Source: Drosophila persimilis
Lineage: Eukaryota > Arthropoda > Insecta > Diptera > Drosophilidae
Direction of reading: 5' to 3'
Assembly: GCF_003286085.1 (NCBI RefSeq)
Contig: NW_020825422.1
Span: 109,123-173,122 of the forward strand
Length of the DNA stretch: 64,000 bases
Shown: piece after piece, positions 47,653-57,656 of the stretch
Numbering within the stretch: position 1 is the first letter of the stretch
Layout of the letters: each line of letters opens with the position of its first letter
The notes under the pieces: generated by a model
What the model was told of the DNA's origin: nothing
Database searches by the model: none
Seen by the model: the letters and a program-made list of their open reading frames with translations, nothing else
Made by a program: the position numbers and the translations under genes

Positions 47653-47921
47653 TTAGGGTTTGGGCGCCTTCTGGATCTGCTCGTTCACAGCAAGACCTTC
47701 TTCAGCAGCAGCGTTGGCCTTATCATGGAAGTCGTGCAGAAGCAATCGAGTAAATTAGGCATACGTTTTTGTCTGGTCTGTTAAGGTCGCCTAGTGTCGG
47801 CTAGACTTACCTTAACGCTATCCTCGTTGAAAAATTCCTTGACCTTTGCCAGCAGGTCGTTGAGCTGAGCCTCAACTGGCTTGGTGGGCTCCTCACGAGG
47901 CACGGGAGCACACATGCACAC
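47653..47921 (-). CDS. H4: small secreted-like protein gene copy
   Basis: As H2, with APVPREEP in place of ARVPREEP (shared with H6). Leader and O sequences are missing upstream: D18 starts 55 bp beyond the exon, so this copy lacks its usual 5' flank. Confidence 0.55.
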
Positions 47922-47976
47922 CTGAAAGCAGAGTTACAGTAAAACCACAATCAGTCAAAGCAATCTTGGCTATTTT

Positions 47977-49084
47977 TATACCCGATACTCAAAATGAGTA
48001 TTGGGGTATATTAGATTTGTGGTAAAAGTGGATGTGTGTAACGTCCAGAAGGAATCGTTTCCGACCCCATAAAGTATATATATTCTTGATCAGCATCAAT
48101 AGCCGAGTCGATTGAGGCATGCCTGTCTGTCCGTCTGTCCGTCTCTCCGTCCGTCCGTCTGTCCGTCCCCTTCAGCGCCTAATGCTCAAAGACTATAAGA
48201 GCTAGAGCAACGATGTTTTGGATCCAGACTTCTGTGATATGTCACTGCTACAAAAATATTTCAAAACTTTGCCCCGCCCACTTCCGCCTCCACAAAGGGC
48301 GACAATCTTTGGCAATTTTAGAGATACGAGAAAACCAAAAACGCAGAATCGTAGAGAATGACCATATCTTTTAGAATGCAGAATCTGAATTGAATCGTAT
48401 TATTATTATAGCCAGCATCAAGAAAACAATTTCATTTTTTCTCGCCCTGTCTCTCTCTAACACACACGTAGCATAGGCGGCTTTGCTTTGAGTAAAACAT
48501 TAGCGCCTAGATCTCAGAGACTATAAAAGCTAGAGCAACCAAATTTGGTATCCACACTCCTAATATATCAGACCGAGACGAGTTTGTTTCAAAATTTCGC
48601 CACACCCCCTTCCGCCCCCGCAAAGGATGCAAATCTGGGGATATTCACAAATCTCAGAGACTATTATGGCTAGAGTAACCAAATTTAGTATCCGCACTCC
48701 TGTTAGATCTCACTATAAAACGTATATCTCAAAATTTCGCCCCACCCCCTTCCGCCCACACAAAGGACGAAAATCTGTTGCATCAACAATATTGCACATT
48801 CGAGAAAACTAAAAACGCAGAATCATAGATAATGACCATATCTATTAGATTGCTGAATCTGGATCAGATCAGATCATTTTTATAGCCAAAAGGAACAAAT
48901 CAATTTGCAGTGGCTACGCAGCGCCCGACGTCACGCTCAGACTGATTTTCTGTCTCTCTCGCACGCACTCTTTGTCGTGTCGTTAAATATTAGCGCCATC
49001 TGCCGGAGGAGAGCCATACCGACTTAGTATCGGGTATAACCGTAGAGTTGCGGTGTCCGCAGCAACTCACAACGTTCACCCTCG
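47977..49084 (+). mobile_element. D18: full-length D element
   Basis: 1108 bp, TATACCCGATACTC to ...CACCCTCG, in the spacer of the inverted repeat. It cuts H4 from its leader on one side and the O8 LTR on the other. Confidence 0.85.
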
Positions 49085-49170
49085 TTTTTTATATAAATTC
49101 TTATCTCGACCATTTGCCAGAGCTCTAAATGGGTAGTAAAATGTCCTCCATGCCCACATAGTATGCTACA
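49085..49170 (+). mobile_element. O8: last ~86 bp of an O LTR
   Basis: Ends GTATGCTACA followed directly by the H5 leader, confirming the LTR/leader boundary in the opposite orientation. Confidence 0.75.
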
Positions 49171-49444
49171 TAGTCTATAACTCTACTTTGAGCACTCTAC
49201 TTCACTCCACTCTCTTATCTGGGCGGACCGGGACGTACGCTTCTAAGCACTTGACCTTGATAGTGGCGCCGGTAATAAGCCCGGCTCTCGGTTTCATCTC
49301 GGCTGCGACGCAAAACGAGCTGTCGCTATGAGTACTCAAGTCAACGTTCTTCAGTAAAGAGCAGGACCAGTGAAACAAACTAAAAACCAAAAATAGCCAA
49401 GATTGCTTTGACTCATTGTGGTTTTACTGTAACTCTGCTTTCAG
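49171..49444 (+). promoter_or_regulatory. H5 5' flank / leader
   Basis: Full leader copy on the + strand ending in acceptor CTGCTTTCAG at 49444. Confidence 0.4.
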
Positions 49445-49713
49445 GTGTGCATGTGTGCTCGCGTGCCTCGTGAGGAGCCCACCAAGCCAGTTGAGGCTCA
49501 GCTCAACGGCCTGCTGGCAAAGGTCAAGGAATTTTTCATCGAGGATAGCGTTAAGGTAAGTCTAGCCGACACTAGCCGACCTTAACAGACCAGACAAAAA
49601 CGTATGCCTAATTTACTCGATTGCTTCTGCACGACTTCCATGATAAGGCCAACGCTGCTGCTGAAGAAGGTCTTGCTGTGAACGAGCAGATCCAGAAGGC
49701 GCCCAAGCCCTAA
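49445..49713 (+). CDS. H5: small secreted-like protein gene copy
   Basis: Exon 49445-49555 (first ATG 49451), GTAAGT donor, last exon from 49633 or 49648 to TAA 49711-49713. Shares FFIED and NGLLAK with H1, so H1 and H5 are closest relatives although in opposite orientation. AATAAA at about 49766. Convergent with G5. Confidence 0.6.
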
Positions 49714-49806
49714 AAATGCAGCTCTAAAGCAACGAATTTAAAAATCAAATCAAAAGATGTGCCCAATAAAGGTTTAAACCACAATTTAAAGGTTTTTAGC
49801 GTCAGC

Positions 49807-50687
49807 TCAATAATGCAAAAACATCCACAAACGGAGCTGGATCCGGGTCATGGCAAATAGCCGGTACAGGGCCTGAGGTCCCGCCAAGGGAAGCTCCTGG
49901 CGCTTTGCGCACTTGCCGGTTGAATCGAAAATATGGCGGTAGATACGCGGGCGTATGTCGTGCAGCTGCTTGGCGCTGCAGACACTCTGCGGCATCTGGA
50001 TCAAATGGTCAACCATGAGGGACACTCGTGGGGTAGTCGAAAGCAATAGCTGGCCGCTGACGGTGATTTTTTCCCCAGCTCTTTTCAGACGTAGACGCAG
50101 CACCCAATCCTCCTCAAAGGCACGAATCGTCTGTGGGGATCGGGATAAGAGATCATCAGAGGTATGCTGCAGACGAGTTCTGGTTCTCCAAAACCTTACC
50201 TCAGACTCGAGGGTCCGTGGGTGTAAACCCTCTGAGCGGTGTATCCACTTCATTCTCAAGGTGAAAAATTCCACCCGGCTAGCACTCAGCACCCGATGGA
50301 GCTGCAACACGGGCTTTTGGGCCTCAAGCTCCCTGTCCTCGACATGCAGCATATCTAGGATCTCCTTTCCCTGCTTCTGGGGAAACCCACAGTCGGAATC
50401 ATGTGAGACGCTGTCCTTGTAGGGGCCCTTCCAAGAACAGCCCACGCAGTGGTACTTGCAGCAAACCACACGCCCCTCACAAACGAACTCCAAGTGTCTG
50501 GAGAGATCTTTCCTATCTGAGAACTGGTCATTGCAGCTGGGGCAGCTGATGGGTAGCTCCCAGAGGGTCAGGCGCACCACTAGATTCTGCTCCTGATCGT
50601 AGTTTCTAATGAGCGATCGACAACTGGGGCAGCAGGCACGCGTTTTATTGAAGATGGCAACAGCCAGAACGGCGGTCTGGCAATTGC
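49807..50687 (-). pseudogene. G5: CYHR1/ZTRAF1-like copy, 5'-truncated into an O LTR
   Basis: The C terminus, 69-bp intron (in frame) and TRAF-type finger are intact, including the H...C pair. The coding sequence breaks in the RING just after the CxxC region: QTAVLAVAIFNK is preceded by LTR sequence (LTR-encoded residues open the frame to 50751). A 3-bp deletion (EILDML) is shared with G7. The RING is non-functional. Confidence 0.85.
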
Positions 50688-50866
50688 AGAAAAATTGTAT
50701 ATCAAAGCGTTGCCGCTTGGTCGCAAAACAGTTGTTGATAAGCTTTATCAAAGCTCACAAGATCTTCAACTCGAATTTTTTTACGGCCTAGTTTTAGGCT
50801 ATAATTTTGGGAGTTAGCCGTGGATAATTAAAATACAAGAAGACACGATAAGCGTCGAATATTACA
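50688..50866 (-). mobile_element. O9: start of LTR
   Basis: First ~179 bp of the O LTR, joined to G5 at TGCAGAAAAATTG. Confidence 0.8.
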
Positions 50867-51843
50867 CCCCCCGCTGAAATCACAGTTTGGGGTCTTGCTA
50901 ACCAAAGCGTGATCCACACTTGGAGTGCTGGATACGATTTATTGTTTAATATTATTTGCGTGATATTTACCAATAAAGCGACCCTGGAAATCTTTTCTTA
51001 ATGCGAGCTTTCCGAAACGTAGGTGCCAGTTTCGCATTAATGCCTTTCACAAAACTACTCTGGTCAAAATTTCGTCTAGACACTTCTTGACCCACTTGAA
51101 AGTTTACTTCTCGGCTTCGAAGATTATAGATATTTTCATTGCGAACATGCTGCTGTTTCATTGCTTCTGCAGCGGTCTTGAGAATTAGCTCGAAGGAATC
51201 GTCGCGATCAAAGACTACTGTTCGGTCCTCCAACATACTGAGGTTTCGTAGGAGTTGATAAGTTGAACCGCCAGTAATCATGTTTTGGCCAAAAGCAACA
51301 GGATATGGGCTACTTTTGATGGCTGCATGCACACTGGATTGATCGGGCTTAATGTACGCTTTGATAGCAGCGAGTACCGAGCGATTTACCCGCTCTGAGG
51401 CATTGGTTTGGGGAGCGTAGGCGGCGGTGTACGAATGTCGAATTTGGTATTTCGCTAACAGATCCTTGAACTTGTGTGACTTGAATTGAACGCCGTTATC
51501 TGACACTATCAGCAATTAAACATTCCTCCATGAACCGAGTTACGAAAGGAAATTTAGAAAAATGATCGAGTACTACAAAAATGCCTATATTCCCGGATCG
51601 ACTTCGGGGGTACGGACCTAGAAAATCGACGTAAAGTTTTTGAAATAGACGAAAGGTCTCCCCTGCTTTGCCCATTGACGGACGTAGAGGATGATTGGGG
51701 TGCTCGGTCGTTCCTATTCGAGGAAGTCGGTCAGCTGTACTCTTCGTCGCCCAAAAAAAGCATAACATCTAATTCGTTAATTTCCTTCCTGTTTTGCTAC
51801 TCAAAAAAAATTCGCTTCAGCAGCGATCAAATACAAAAAAAAA
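50867..51843 (-). pseudogene. O9 integrase fragment, deleted
   Basis: Frames 50967-51515 and 51496-51768. About 70-75 bp are replaced near 51510-51545 (ACTATCAGCAATTAAACATTCC), removing the segment between the two catalytic Asp regions and shifting frame. Breaks at D19. Confidence 0.85.
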
Positions 51844-52905
51844 CGAGGGGGAACGTTGTGAGTTGCTGCGGACACCGCAACTCTACAGTTATACCCGATA
51901 CTAAGTCAGTATGGCTCTCCTCCGGCAGACGCTAATATTAAACGACACGACAAAGAATGCGTGCGAGAGAGACAGAAAATCAGTCTGAGCGTGACGTCGG
52001 GCGCTGCGTAGCCAATGCAAATTGATTTGTTCCTTTTGGCTACAAAAATGATCTGATATGATCCAGATTCAGCAATCTGATAGATATGGTCGTTATCTAT
52101 GATTCTGCGTTTTTAGTTTTCTCAAATCTGCAATATTGTGGATGCAACAGATTTTCGTCCTTTGTGTGGGCGGAAGGGGGTGGGGCGAAATTCTGAGATA
52201 TACGTTTTATAGTGACATCTTAAAGGAGTGTGTGTACCAAATTTGGTTATTCTAGCCTTAATAGTCTCTGAGATTTGTGGTTGCCTCAGATTTTCGTCCT
52301 TTGCGGGGGCGGAAGGGGGTGTGGCGAAATTTTGAAACAAACTCGTCTCGGTCCGATATATTAGGAGTGTGGAAACCAAATTTGCTTGCTCTAGCTTTTA
52401 TAGTCTCTGAGATCTAGACGCTACTGTTTTACTCTAAGCAAAGCCGCCTATGCGTGTGTGTTAGAGAGAGACAGGGCGAGAAAAAATTAAATTCTTTTCT
52501 TGATGCTGGCTATAATAATAATACGATCCAATTCAGATTCTGCATTCTAAAAGATATGGTCATTCTCTACGATTCTTCGTTTTTTGTTTTCTCGTATCTT
52601 TAAAATTGTGTATGGGCGGGGCAAAGTTTTGAAATATTTTTGGAGCAGTGACATATCACAGAAGTCTGGATCCAAAACATCGTTGCTCTAGCTCTTATAG
52701 TCTTTGAGCATTAGGCGCTGAAGGGGACGGACAGACGGACAGACGGACGGACGGACAGACAGACATGGCTCAATCGACTCGGCTATTGATGCTGATCAAG
52801 AATATATATACTTTATCGGAATCGGAAACGATTCCTTCTGGACGTTACACACATCCACTTTTACCACAAATCTAATATACCCCAATACTCATTTTGAGTA
52901 TCGGG
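51844..52905 (-). mobile_element. D19: D element, TATA end lost
   Basis: CGAGGGGG to ATCGGG; the terminal TATA is missing where the right arm of the inverted repeat begins. ~20-30 bp gaps near the first hairpin-proximal region and before GGGCGGGGC. Confidence 0.85.
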
Positions 52906-52945
52906 CCTTTGACTGATTGTGGTTTTACTGTAACTCTGCTTTCAG

Positions 52946-53214
52946 GTGTGCATGTGTGCTCCCGTGCCTCGTGAGGAGCCCACCAAGCCAGTTGAGGCTC
53001 AGCTCAACGACCTGCTGGCAAAGGTCAAGGAATTTTTCAACGAGGATAGCGTTAAGGTAAGTCTAGCCGACACTAGCCGACCTTAACAGACCAGACAAAA
53101 ACGTATGCCTAATTTACTCGATTGCTTCTGCACGACTTCCATGATAAGGCCAACGCTGCTGCTGAAGAAGGTCTTGCTGTGAACGAGCAGATCCAGAAGG
53201 CGCCCAAACCCTAA
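52946..53214 (+). CDS. H6: small secreted-like protein gene copy
   Basis: Twin of H4 (APVPREEP). Only ~40 bp of native upstream sequence remain before D19. Confidence 0.55.
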
Positions 53215-53307
53215 AAATGCAGCTCTAAAGCAACGAATTTAAAAATCAAATCAAAAGATGTGCCCAATAAAGGTTTAAACCACAATTTAAAGGTTTTTAG
53301 CGTCAGC

Positions 53308-54374
53308 TCAATAATGCAAAAACATCCACAAACGGAGCTGGATCCGGGTCATGGCAAATAGCCGGTACAGGGCCTGAGGTCCCGCCAAGGGAAGCTCCTG
53401 GCGCTTTGCGCACTTGCCGGTTGAATCGAAAATATGGCGGTAGATACGCGGGCGTATGTCGTGCAGCTGCTTGGCGCTGCAGACACTCTGCGGCATCTGG
53501 ATCAAATGGTCAACCATGAGGGACACTCGTGGGGTAGTCGAAAGCAATAGCTGGCCGCTGACGGTGATTTTTTCCCCAGCTCTTTTCAGACGTAGACGTA
53601 GCACCCAATCCTCCTCAAAGGCACGAATCGTCTGTGGGGATCGGGATAAGAGATCATCAGAGGTATGCTGCAGACGAGTTCTGGTTCTCCAAAACCTTAC
53701 CTCAGACTCGAGGGTCCGTGGGTGTAAACCCTCTGAGCGGTGTATCCACTTCATTCTCAAGGTGAAAAATTCCACCCGGCTAGCACTCAGCACCCGATGG
53801 AGCTGCAACACGGGCTTTTGGGCCTCAAGCTCCCTGTCTTCGACATGCAGCAGAATATCTAGGATCTCCTTTCCCTGCTTCTGGGGAAACCCACAGTCGG
53901 AATCATGTGAGACGCTGTCCTTGTAGGAGCCCTTCCAAGAACAGCCCACGCAGTGGTACTTCCAGCAAACCACACGCCCCTCACAAACGAACTCCAAGTG
54001 TCTGGAGAGATCTTTCCTATCTGAGAACTGGTCATTGCAGCTGGGGCAGCTGATGGGTAGCTCCCAGAGCGTCTGGCGCACCACCAGATTCTGCTCCTGA
54101 TCGTAGTTTCTAATGAGCGATCGACAACTGGGGCAGCAGGCACGCGTTGTGGAACCTCGCGGCACACAACGCACACCAGTATGTTATGCAGTCGCTCACG
54201 AAGATCGGAGACGCCACCACCCGAGGACCCGCCGACCTCACCCTCACTGCTGTCCATAGTAGTCGAAATCTCATTCAAAGTACTTTCATCTTTACTTGCA
54301 ACATCTGACAATCGCTGCCTCTTGGCGGCTGGGGGCTGCTCGTTGTTGTTGTCATTGGGGTTGGCATTCGACAT
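53308..54374 (-). pseudogene. G6: CYHR1/ZTRAF1-like copy, RING deleted (twin of G4)
   Basis: Same 88-bp RING deletion and frames as G4 (171-codon start frame, 288-codon C-terminal frame). Predicted proteins identical to G4, which means a recent duplication or gene conversion between arms. Confidence 0.85.
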
Positions 54375-54455
54375 TCTGAAGGGTATTTCGGCCAGCAGCC
54401 TCGGCCTGGCTTTACAGTATGTGTGCGTGCTTTATTCAACAATTCTGATTGCCTG

Positions 54456-55032
54456 TGTGTGGGCGGAAGGGGGTGTGGCGAAATTTTGACGCAAAACGGT
54501 CAAGGTCCGATATCACAGGAGTGTGGATACCAAATTTGTTTGCTCTAGCTCTTAAGGGTTTTGAGATCCTTGAACTCATATTTTGCAATTGGCAAAACCG
54601 ACCATGAGACCTGTGTGTTAGAGTGAGACAGAGCGAGAAAGAGTGAAATTGTTTTCGTGATTCTGGCTGTAATAATTATACAATCTGGTTCAGATTTTGC
54701 ACTCTAGAAGATATAGTCATCTTCTACGATTTTGCGTTTTTAGTTTTCTCGTATCGTCGAAATTGTGGATGCCACAGATTTTCGCCCTTTGTGGGGGCGG
54801 AAGTGGGCGGGGCAAAGTTTTGAAATATTTTTGGAGCAGTGACATATCACAGAAGTCTGGATCCAAAACATCGTTGCTCTAGCTCTTATAGTCTTTGAGC
54901 ATTAGGCGCTGAAGGGGACGGACAGACGGACAGACGGACGGACAGACAGACATGGCTCAATCGACTCGGCTATTGATGCTGATCAAGAATATATATACTT
55001 TATGGGGTCGGAAACGATTCCTTCTGGACGTT
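54456..55032 (-). mobile_element. D20: D element fragment
   Basis: Counterpart of D17. Cut at TTCTGGACGTT, where it is fused to the H7 exon. Confidence 0.85.
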
Positions 55033-55033
55033 T

Positions 55034-55268
55034 CCACCAAGCCAGTTGAGGCTCAGCTCAACGACCTGCTGGCAAAGGTCAAGGAATTTTTCAACGAGGA
55101 TAGCGTTAAGGTAAGTCTAGCCGACACTAGCCGACCTTAACAGACCAGACAAAAACGTATGCCTAATTTACTCGATTGCTTCTGCACGACTTCCATGATA
55201 AGGCCAACGCTGCTGCTGAAGAAGGTCTTGCTGTGAACGAGCAGATCCAGAAGGCGCCCAAACCCTAA
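55034..55268 (+). pseudogene. H7: 5'-truncated copy fused to D20
   Basis: Starts at CCACCAAGCCAGTTGAGG, losing the VCMCARVPREE part and the acceptor. The donor, intron and last exon (to TAA 55266-55268) are intact. A chance open frame (54952-55140) runs from D20 into this exon. Confidence 0.7.
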
Positions 55269-55361
55269 AAATTCAGCTCTAAAGCAACGAATTTAAAAAT
55301 CAAATCAAAAGATGTGCCCAATAAAGGTTTAAACCACAATTTAAAGGTTTTTAGCGTCAGC

Positions 55362-56513
55362 TCAATAATGCAAAAATATCCACAAACGGAGCTGGATCCG
55401 GGTCATGGCAAATAGCCGGTACAGGGCCTGAGGTCCCGCCAAGGGAAGCTCCTGGCGGTTTGCGCACTTGCCGGTTGAATCGAAAATATGGCGGTAGATA
55501 CGCGGGCGTATGTCGTGCAGCTGCTTGGCGCTGCAGACACTCTGCGGCATCTGGATCAAATGGTCAACCATGAGGGACACTCGTGGGGTAGTCGAAAGCA
55601 ATAGCTGGCCGCTGACGGTGATTTTTTCCCCAGCTCTTTTCAGACGTAGACGCAGCACCCAATCCTCCTCAAAGGCACGAATCGTCTGTGGGGATCGGGA
55701 TAAGAGATCATCAGAGGTATGCTGCAGACGAGTTCTGGTTCTCCAAAACCTTACCTCAGACTCGAGGGTCCGTGGGTGTAAACCCTCTGAGCGGTGTATC
55801 CACTTCATTCTCAAGGTGAAAAATTCCACCCGGCTAGCACTCAGCACCCGATGGAGCTGCAACACGGGCTTTTGGGCCTCAAGCTCCCTGTCCTCGACAT
55901 GCAGCATATCTAGGATCTCCTTTCCCTGCTTCTGGGGAAACCCACAGTCGGAATCATGTGAGACGCTGTCCTTGTAGGGGCCCTTCCAAGAACAGCCCAC
56001 GCAGTGGTACTTGCAGCAAACCACACGCCCCTCACAAACGAACTCCATGTGTCTGGAGAGATCTTTCCTATCTGAGAACTGGTCATTGCAGCTGGGGCAG
56101 CTGATGGGTAGCTCCCAGAGGGTCTGGCGCACCACTAGATTCTGCTCCTGATCGTAGTTTCTAATGAGCGATCGACAACTGGGGCAGCAGGCACGCGTTT
56201 TATTGAAGATGGCAACAGCCAGAACGGCGGTCTTGCAATCCTCACACATGATATGCCCATGGCTGCACTGATAGAAGTCGTGTGGTTGTGGAACCTCGCG
56301 GCACACAACGCACACCAGTATGTTATGCAGTCGGTCACGAAGATCGGAGACGCCACCACCCGAGGACCCGCCGACCTCACCCTCACTGCTGTCCATAGTA
56401 GTCGAAATCTCATTCAAAGTACTTTCATCTTTACTTGCAACATCTGACAATCGCTGCCTCTTGGCGGCTGGGGGCTGCTCGTTGTTGTTGTCATTGGGGT
56501 TGGCATTCGACAT
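55362..56513 (-). CDS. CG32486-like: G7: RING/TRAF-type zinc-finger protein (CYHR1/ZTRAF1 family), the intact copy
   Basis: 383 codons from MSNANPNDNNNEQ to FLHY, or 360 if the 69-bp intron (55686-55754; GTAAGG...CCCACAG, phase 0, no stop) is spliced. Human CYHR1 lacks the extra residues, so splicing is the likely native form. Residues 1-60 are low-complexity and acidic/Ser-rich. C3HC4-type RING: C68, C71, C83, H85, C90, C93, C110, C113. TRAF-type zinc fingers: C139, C142, H155, C160, then C167, C174, H186, C190. C-terminal beta-rich (SINA/TRAF-like) domain from about 220. The RING suggests E3 ubiquitin-ligase or scaffold function; not demonstrated. It keeps its native 5' flank. A one-codon deletion (EILDML) is shared with G5. 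Whether this copy is expressed, or is the parental gene or another Y-type copy, cannot be told. Confidence 0.85.
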   Translation of the reverse strand: MSNANPNDNNNEQPPAAKRQRLSDVASKDESTLNEISTTMDSSEGEVGGSSGGGVSDLRDRLHNILVCVVCREVPQPHDFYQCSHGHIMCEDCKTAVLAVAIFNKTRACCPSCRSLIRNYDQEQNLVVRQTLWELPISCPSCNDQFSDRKDLSRHMEFVCEGRVVCCKYHCVGCSWKGPYKDSVSHDSDCGFPQKQGKEILDMLHVEDRELEAQKPVLQLHRVLSASRVEFFTLRMKWIHRSEGLHPRTLESEVRFWRTRTRLQHTSDDLLSRSPQTIRAFEEDWVLRLRLKRAGEKITVSGQLLLSTTPRVSLMVDHLIQMPQSVCSAKQLHDIRPRIYRHIFDSTGKCANRQELPLAGPQALYRLFAMTRIQLRLWIFLHY

Positions 56514-56975
56514 TCTGAAGGGTATTTCGGCCAGCAGCCTCGGCCTGGCTTTACAGTATGTGTGCGTGCTTTATTCAACAATTCTGGTTGCCTGTTGTTG
56601 CAGAGTGAACTGATACTCTGGTGTAAAGTACGAGCACAAGGTTACGAGTTTTCCAAAGCCAAGCTGGTTCCCTGAAAATTACAAATTTAAAAACAGAGGA
56701 TACACACAGAGAAAAACGGCATAGTAGGCACCCATGAATAGTTAAATTTAATAGAATGCACTTTGATCTACACATAAATGTACTCAAAAATATTTGTAAT
56801 GCGGCCCAAGGCGTTCAATGGGTCTGGGGGGGGTGGTGTCTCGGTGGACTGGTGTGGTGAAAAGTAACCTCTTTGATCGCCAAAGTGCTCTGCTATCGCA
56901 AACAAGATTACGGTGCCTATTAGTCCATGTTTCATTTAGTACATGTCAAATAGATATGTTGCTGACATGTTTTTT
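56514..56975 (-). promoter_or_regulatory. G7 5' flank
   Basis: Same region as upstream of G3: 5' UTR GCCAGGCCGAGGCTGCTGG, TCAGTT element, AATTTTCAG acceptor-like site near 56675, G-run at 56824-56832. Beyond 56975 D21 begins, as D13 does for G3. Confidence 0.45.
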
Positions 56976-57510
56976 TATACCCGATACTCAAAATGAGCCA
57001 TGTCTGTCTGTCCGTCTGTCCGTCCGTCTGTCCGTCCGTCTGTCCGTCTGTCCGTCTGTCCGTCCCCTTCAGCGCCTAATGCTCAAAGACTATAAGAGCT
57101 AGAGCAACGATGTTTTGGATCCAGACTTCTGTGATATGTCACTGCTACAAAAATATTTCAAAACTTTGCCCCGCCCACTTCCGCCCCCTCAAAGGGCGAA
57201 AATCTGTGGCATCCACAATTTTAAAGATACGAGAAAACCAAAACCGCAGAATCATAGATAATGACCATATCTATCAGATTGCTGAATCTGGATCAGATCA
57301 GATCATTTTTATAGCCAAAAGTAACAAATCAATTTGCACTGGCTACGCAGCGCCCGACGTCACGCTCAGACTGATTTTCTGTCTCTCTCGCACGCACTCT
57401 TTGTCGTGTCGTTTAATATTAGCGGCGTCTGCCGGAGGAGAGCCATTCTGACTAAGTATCGGGTATAACTGTAGAGTTGCGGTGTCCGCAGCAACTCACA
57501 ACGTTCCTCG
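56976..57510 (+). mobile_element. D21: D element with two internal deletions
   Basis: 535 bp. The 5' palindrome is cut after AAAATGAG and joined to CCATGTCTG; the centre is also missing. GTCY tract at 57001-57063. Ends ...GTTCCTCG. Confidence 0.85.
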
Positions 57511-57514
57511 TTTT

Positions 57515-57656
57515 TATACCCGATACTCAAAATGAGTATTGGGGTATATTAGATTTGTGGTAAAAGTGGATGTGTGAAACGTCCAGAAGGAATCGTTTCC
57601 GACCCTATAAAGTATATATATTCTTGATCAGCATCAATAGCCGAGTCGATTGAGCC
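57515..57656 (+). mobile_element. D22, left part (interrupted by element M)
   Basis: 5' palindrome to CGATTGAGCC. The GTCY tract and ~90-100 bp that should follow are absent; the element resumes at 62835. Confidence 0.85.

Larger units (their letters stand above)
45823..47960. repeat. Inverted repeat, left arm
   Basis: Pairs with 52907-55032 (about 2.13 kb each) on the opposite strand; the outer edge is AACGTCCA, the inner edge AGTCAAAG. The G reading frames in both arms give identical proteins; differences I noticed are in the D part (GTCY length and a few substitutions). Confidence 0.9.
52907..55032. repeat. Inverted repeat, right arm
   Basis: Reverse complement of 45823-47960, spanning H6, G6 and D20. 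The spacer between arms is ~4.95 kb. Confidence 0.9.
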
